Assembly: GCA_024699715.1 (NCBI GenBank)
Contig: JANPRD010000002.1
Span: forward strand, 62,001-126,000
Origin: Candidatus Methanophagales archaeon
Lineage (GTDB): Archaea > Halobacteriota > Syntropharchaeia > Alkanophagales > Methanospirareceae
Direction of reading: 5' to 3'
DNA: 64,000 nucleotides
Shown: piece by piece, positions 63,928-64,000 of the stretch
Position numbering within the stretch: the stretch's first letter is position 1
How the letters are laid out: every line of letters begins with the position of its first letter
Position numbers and translations under genes: made by a program
Notes under the pieces: generated by a model
What the model saw: the letters and a program-made list of their open reading frames with translations, nothing else
Database searches by the model: none
What the model was told of the DNA's origin: nothing

Positions 63928-64000
63928 ATGGAGCCAGCATACAGGTATCGGGCGAAATTAGTGAGAGTTGTGGACGGAGACACGATTGACCTTGACATAG
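63928..64000 (+). CDS. Thermonuclease-like protein (N-terminus only)
   Basis: 24 codons visible before the window ends. The start MEPAYRYRAKLVRVVDGDTI followed by DLDI is the first strand pair of the staphylococcal nuclease fold (VVDGDTID). It begins 3 nt after the ATP-grasp stop. Confidence 0.7.
   Translation, partial: MEPAYRYRAKLVRVVDGDTIDLDI

Noticed and set aside
1-64000. CRISPR array
   Set aside because: No set of regularly spaced direct repeats was seen; the repeats present are short coding simple repeats, one 23-bp tandem pair and an hdrA paralogue block.

Overview
This is archaeal DNA. It carries archaeal/eukaryotic-type ribosomal proteins (eS1, eS4, eS8, eS19, uL5), PDCD5, the KEOPS kinase Bud32, archaeal tRNA-modification enzymes (Trm1, Trm5, TrmG10), an intron-containing tRNA-Gly and archaeal phosphopantothenate synthesis. 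It also has C1 genes typical of methanogen relatives: F420-dependent Mtd, an eight-cluster FwdF-like polyferredoxin and several HdrA/B/C genes. Futalosine-pathway menaquinone genes (mqnA, mqnE), beta-oxidation genes and many Hdr modules together point, by inference, to a non-methanogenic Halobacteriota lineage such as Syntrophoarchaeia (ANME-1/Alkanophagales/Syntrophoarchaeales relatives). Archaeoglobi are an alternative. No 16S or mcrA gene is present to decide.

Layout. 1-1.6 kb: mqnA (cut by the window edge) and mqnE, divergent from two radical SAM/SPASM genes (AhbC/AhbD/NirJ type, probable heme synthesis) and a DNA methyltransferase. 5-11.8 kb: mixed housekeeping (amidohydrolase, Bud32, MBL protein, YjbQ, amino acid kinase, U32 protein, Hsp20). 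12.2-16 kb: pstSCAB phosphate uptake. 16-20.8 kb: trm1, tRNA-Gly, beta-CASP nuclease, eS1, trm5. 20.7-24.1 kb: fwdF-like plus hdrA. 24.1-28.3 kb: nth and a beta-oxidation operon (thiolase, OB-fold partner, hydroxyacyl-CoA dehydrogenase, enoyl-CoA hydratase). 28.3-33 kb: small Cys protein, purE and two adjacent hdrA-type genes. 33-39 kb: aspS, eS8, zinc ribbon, TsaC/Sua5, an unknown gene, mtd, dph6. 39-41.4 kb: trmG10 and a dead tnpB. 41.6-45 kb: larE, spoIIM-like, MBL, cooC-like. 45-47 kb: an AT-rich decaying island with a DUF4268 remnant. 47-53.8 kb: uL5, eS4, mrp, DUF134, PPS, pdcd5, eS19, gatB. 53.9-59.6 kb: a complete mvhD-fdhB-hdrC-hdrB-hdrA operon. 59.8-62.4 kb: a P-loop ATPase with a broken iSTAND-like/TPR partner. 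62.7-64 kb: an ATP-grasp gene and the start of a thermonuclease.

Three signals run through the window. First, many conserved genes are interrupted by single-base frameshifts, often in short homopolymers or simple repeats (pstS, trm1, trm5, hdrA, nth, aspS, trmG10 and others). Sequencing or assembly error is the simplest cause, but recoding or real decay cannot be excluded from sequence alone. Second, many core proteins carry low-complexity inserts (Ser/Ala, Gly, Glu/Lys/Arg). Third, HdrA modules have diversified: the two-gene pair at 29-33 kb has the same domain order as the single fused HdrA at 57-59.6 kb.
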